64,000 nt of DNA from Algoriphagus faecimaris. Its GTDB lineage: Bacteria; Bacteroidota; Bacteroidia; Cytophagales; Cyclobacteriaceae. Where the stretch lies: the NCBI RefSeq assembly GCF_900101705.1, contig NZ_FNAC01000001.1, positions 62,001-126,000 on the forward strand, read 5' to 3'. How positions within the stretch are numbered: the stretch's first letter is position 1; the number at the start of each line of letters is the position of its first letter. Of the stretch, positions 62,483-64,000 are shown one piece after another. A program made the position numbers and the translations under genes. Below the pieces are notes generated by a model. It was given only the letters and a program-made list of their open reading frames with translations. It made no database searches and had not been told where the DNA came from.

Positions 62483-63904
62483 TTAAAGCAAGGTGGTAGG
62501 GCAGACGTAATCAGAAACTTTAAATTTCTCTGATTCCTTAATTGCAGTAAATCCACCATTGATATCGATCAGGTTGTCATATCCTCTTGCTCTTAGAATA
62601 GAGTTGAAAATCATAGACCTGTATCCTCCAGCACAGTGTACATAGTAGGTTTTGTCTTTGTCCACTTTGAGCATACTGTCATTGATGTAATCAAGGGGTG
62701 CATTTTCGGCACCGATCACATGCTCTGACAAGTATTCAGAATTCTTTCTCACATCAAGTATCAAGGCATCAGCGTCAGACTCCTTAATCTTTGATAGCTC
62801 ATCTACTGTGATCGAAGTGATTGAATCTACTTCCTCTCCCGCTGCCTTCCAAGCTTCGAAACCGCCCTTGAGGTATCCAAGCGCATAGTCGTATCCTACT
62901 CGCGCAAGTCGGGTGATTACTTCTTCTTCTCTTCCTTCATCAGCTACAACCAAAATCTCTTGCTTTAAATCAGGAATCATAGCTCCTACCCAAACTGCAA
63001 AGCTTCCATCGATGCCAATATTGATTGAGTTGGGAATAAAACCTTTAGCGAAGGTTTGTGGATCACGTGTGTCCAAAATCATAGCTCCTGTATCATTGGC
63101 TACTGCTTCAAACTCAGCAGGAGTCAAGGGCTTGATACCACGCTCCAGTACCTCATCGATGCTATCATATCCTTGGATATTCATCATTACATTCTGAGGG
63201 AAGTAAGCAGGAGGAGGAGTCAATCCAGTCAACACTTCCTTGATGAATTCCTCTTTCGTCATTTCCTGAAGCGCGTAATTGGTTTTCTTTTGATTGCCTA
63301 GCGTGTCAGAAGTTTCTTTACTCATGTTTTTGCCACATGCAGAACCTGCACCGTGTGCGGGATAGACAATCAAGTCATCAGAAAGCGGCATAAGCTTGTT
63401 TCTCAAAGAATCATAAAGATGAGCTGCCAATTTCTCTTGAGTGAGGTCCTTTACTACTTTTTGTGCCAAATCAGGACGTCCCACATCTCCGATGAAAAGG
63501 GTGTCGCCTGTGAAAATAGCTTCTTCCTTTCCTTCTTCATTAATCATCAAGTAACATACAGACTCCATAGTATGTCCTGGCGTGTGGATCACCTTAATCT
63601 TTGCTTTTCCCAGCTCAAAAATCTGCCCGTCTTCTGCTATCGTTGCTTCAAAGCCCATCTGCATACCAGTAGGTCCATATACAATTTTGGCACCTGTCTT
63701 AGCCGCTAAGTCTTGGTGACCAGATACGAAATCCGCATGAAAGTGAGTTTCAAATACGTATTTGATTTTCGCTCCTCTTCGCTCTGCTTTCTCGATGTAC
63801 GGCTGTACTTCTCTTAGTGGATCAATCACCGCTGCTTCACCGTCAGACTCAATGTAATAAGCTCCTTGGGCAAGACAGCCCGTGTAGATTTGTTCGATTT
63901 TCAT
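62483..63904 (-). CDS. CstB-like persulfide dioxygenase-rhodanese fusion
   Basis: 473 residues in three parts. Residues 1-240 are a metallo-beta-lactamase fold persulfide dioxygenase domain with THFHADFVSGH (His54, His56, Asp58, His63), VIHTPGHTMES and YPAHGAGSACG. Residues about 255-360 are a rhodanese domain without an active Cys (VVADEGREEE at the expected loop). Residues about 370-473 are a second rhodanese domain with Cys424 in YYVHCAGGYRSM. This MBL-pseudorhodanese-rhodanese order is that of CstB, which turns persulfides plus O2 into thiosulfate or sulfite. Thiosulfate would then feed the TsdA enzyme. The neighbouring YeeE genes fit this sulfur role. Confidence 0.92.
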   Translation of the reverse strand: MKIEQIYTGCLAQGAYYIESDGEAAVIDPLREVQPYIEKAERRGAKIKYVFETHFHADFVSGHQDLAAKTGAKIVYGPTGMQMGFEATIAEDGQIFELGKAKIKVIHTPGHTMESVCYLMINEEGKEEAIFTGDTLFIGDVGRPDLAQKVVKDLTQEKLAAHLYDSLRNKLMPLSDDLIVYPAHGAGSACGKNMSKETSDTLGNQKKTNYALQEMTKEEFIKEVLTGLTPPPAYFPQNVMMNIQGYDSIDEVLERGIKPLTPAEFEAVANDTGAMILDTRDPQTFAKGFIPNSINIGIDGSFAVWVGAMIPDLKQEILVVADEGREEEVITRLARVGYDYALGYLKGGFEAWKAAGEEVDSITSITVDELSKIKESDADALILDVRKNSEYLSEHVIGAENAPLDYINDSMLKVDKDKTYYVHCAGGYRSMIFNSILRARGYDNLIDINGGFTAIKESEKFKVSDYVCPTTLL

Positions 63905-63938
63905 GTGTTTATTATTGTGTTTTAGTGGTCACTACCTG

Positions 63939-63975
63939 TCCCGAAAATCGGGATAGCCTATCCCGAACTTCGGGA
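63939..63975. repeat. Tandem TCCCGA-TCGGGA palindromes at the window end
   Basis: TCCCGAAAATCGGGA (63939-63953) and TCCCGAACTTCGGGA (63961-63975), each a perfect inverted repeat of six base pairs around three bases. The core is shared with the cydB terminator region (34603-34632) and resembles a dispersed repeat. It lies 35 bases upstream of the CstB-like gene. The rest of 63905-64000 holds no gene. Confidence 0.55.
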
Positions 63976-64000
63976 GAATCTTTGACGATTAAAATCATAA

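Overview
The window reads as a chromosomal segment of an aerobic, probably marine or cold-water Bacteroidota, most likely order Cytophagales (Algoriphagus/Cyclobacterium-like). The evidence is a SusC/SusD pair, a gliding/T9SS type-B sorting domain protein (CHU_C), many lipoproteins with short signal peptides, promoters of the Bacteroidota type (TTTG ... TAnnTTTG), a DUF6266 protein, bare or A-rich ribosome binding regions, and roughly 40-45% G+C by eye. The genus is an inference. I saw no rRNA, tRNA, CRISPR array, transposase or phage module.

Layout. 1-5.3 kb: end of a D-2-hydroxyacid dehydrogenase, a TPR lipoprotein, a TIM-barrel hydrolase-like lipoprotein, then a GT61-like glycosyltransferase overlapping an NDP-hexose 2,3-dehydratase. 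5.3-10.3 kb: DHA2 transporter, serine hydrolase, lpxB, PTPS/QueD. 10.3-18.5 kb: SusC-SusD-DUF4843 nutrient uptake operon and an OmpA/PD40 envelope protein. 18.6-20.0 kb: a DUF6266 gene between two diverged copies of a dispersed repeat. 20-31 kb: queE, GNAT, M20 amidohydrolase, leuS followed by a GT4 glycosyltransferase and an FkbM methyltransferase, and a large T9SS-type surface protein.

31-36.6 kb is a respiratory block: a Crp/Fnr-family regulator divergent from a small membrane protein plus cydAB, then a DUF2202 ferritin-like lipoprotein, a c-type cytochrome and a 1-Cys peroxiredoxin. 37-49.7 kb: AraC regulator divergent from an acetaldehyde-type dehydrogenase and DUF779, M19 dipeptidase, VIT/CCC1 transporter, DUF5995, a PIN/DUF6364 toxin-antitoxin pair, DUF4407, SGNH hydrolase, MsrAB, an orphan receiver protein and an AlkB-like oxygenase. 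49.8-55 kb: a propeller lipoprotein, a lactate dehydrogenase-like enzyme, and a minus-strand run of four tightly packed genes (desaturase, DEAD-box helicase, Lys-rich small protein, CspA) that looks like a cold-adaptation operon.

55-64 kb is a sulfur block: a TsdA-like thiosulfate dehydrogenase coupled to an outer-membrane porin-like protein, a paralogous porin followed by a two-gene YeeE/YedE sulfur transporter, and a CstB-like persulfide dioxygenase-rhodanese. The respiratory and sulfur blocks are tied together by four 14-16 bp GTGA-N6-TCAC palindromes. Each lies 20-22 bp upstream of a TAnnTTTG-like -7 element. The nearby Crp/Fnr protein has a Crp-like Arg-Glu ... Arg recognition helix that suits such half-sites. 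This inferred Crp-type respiratory/sulfur regulon is the most interesting system I see here.
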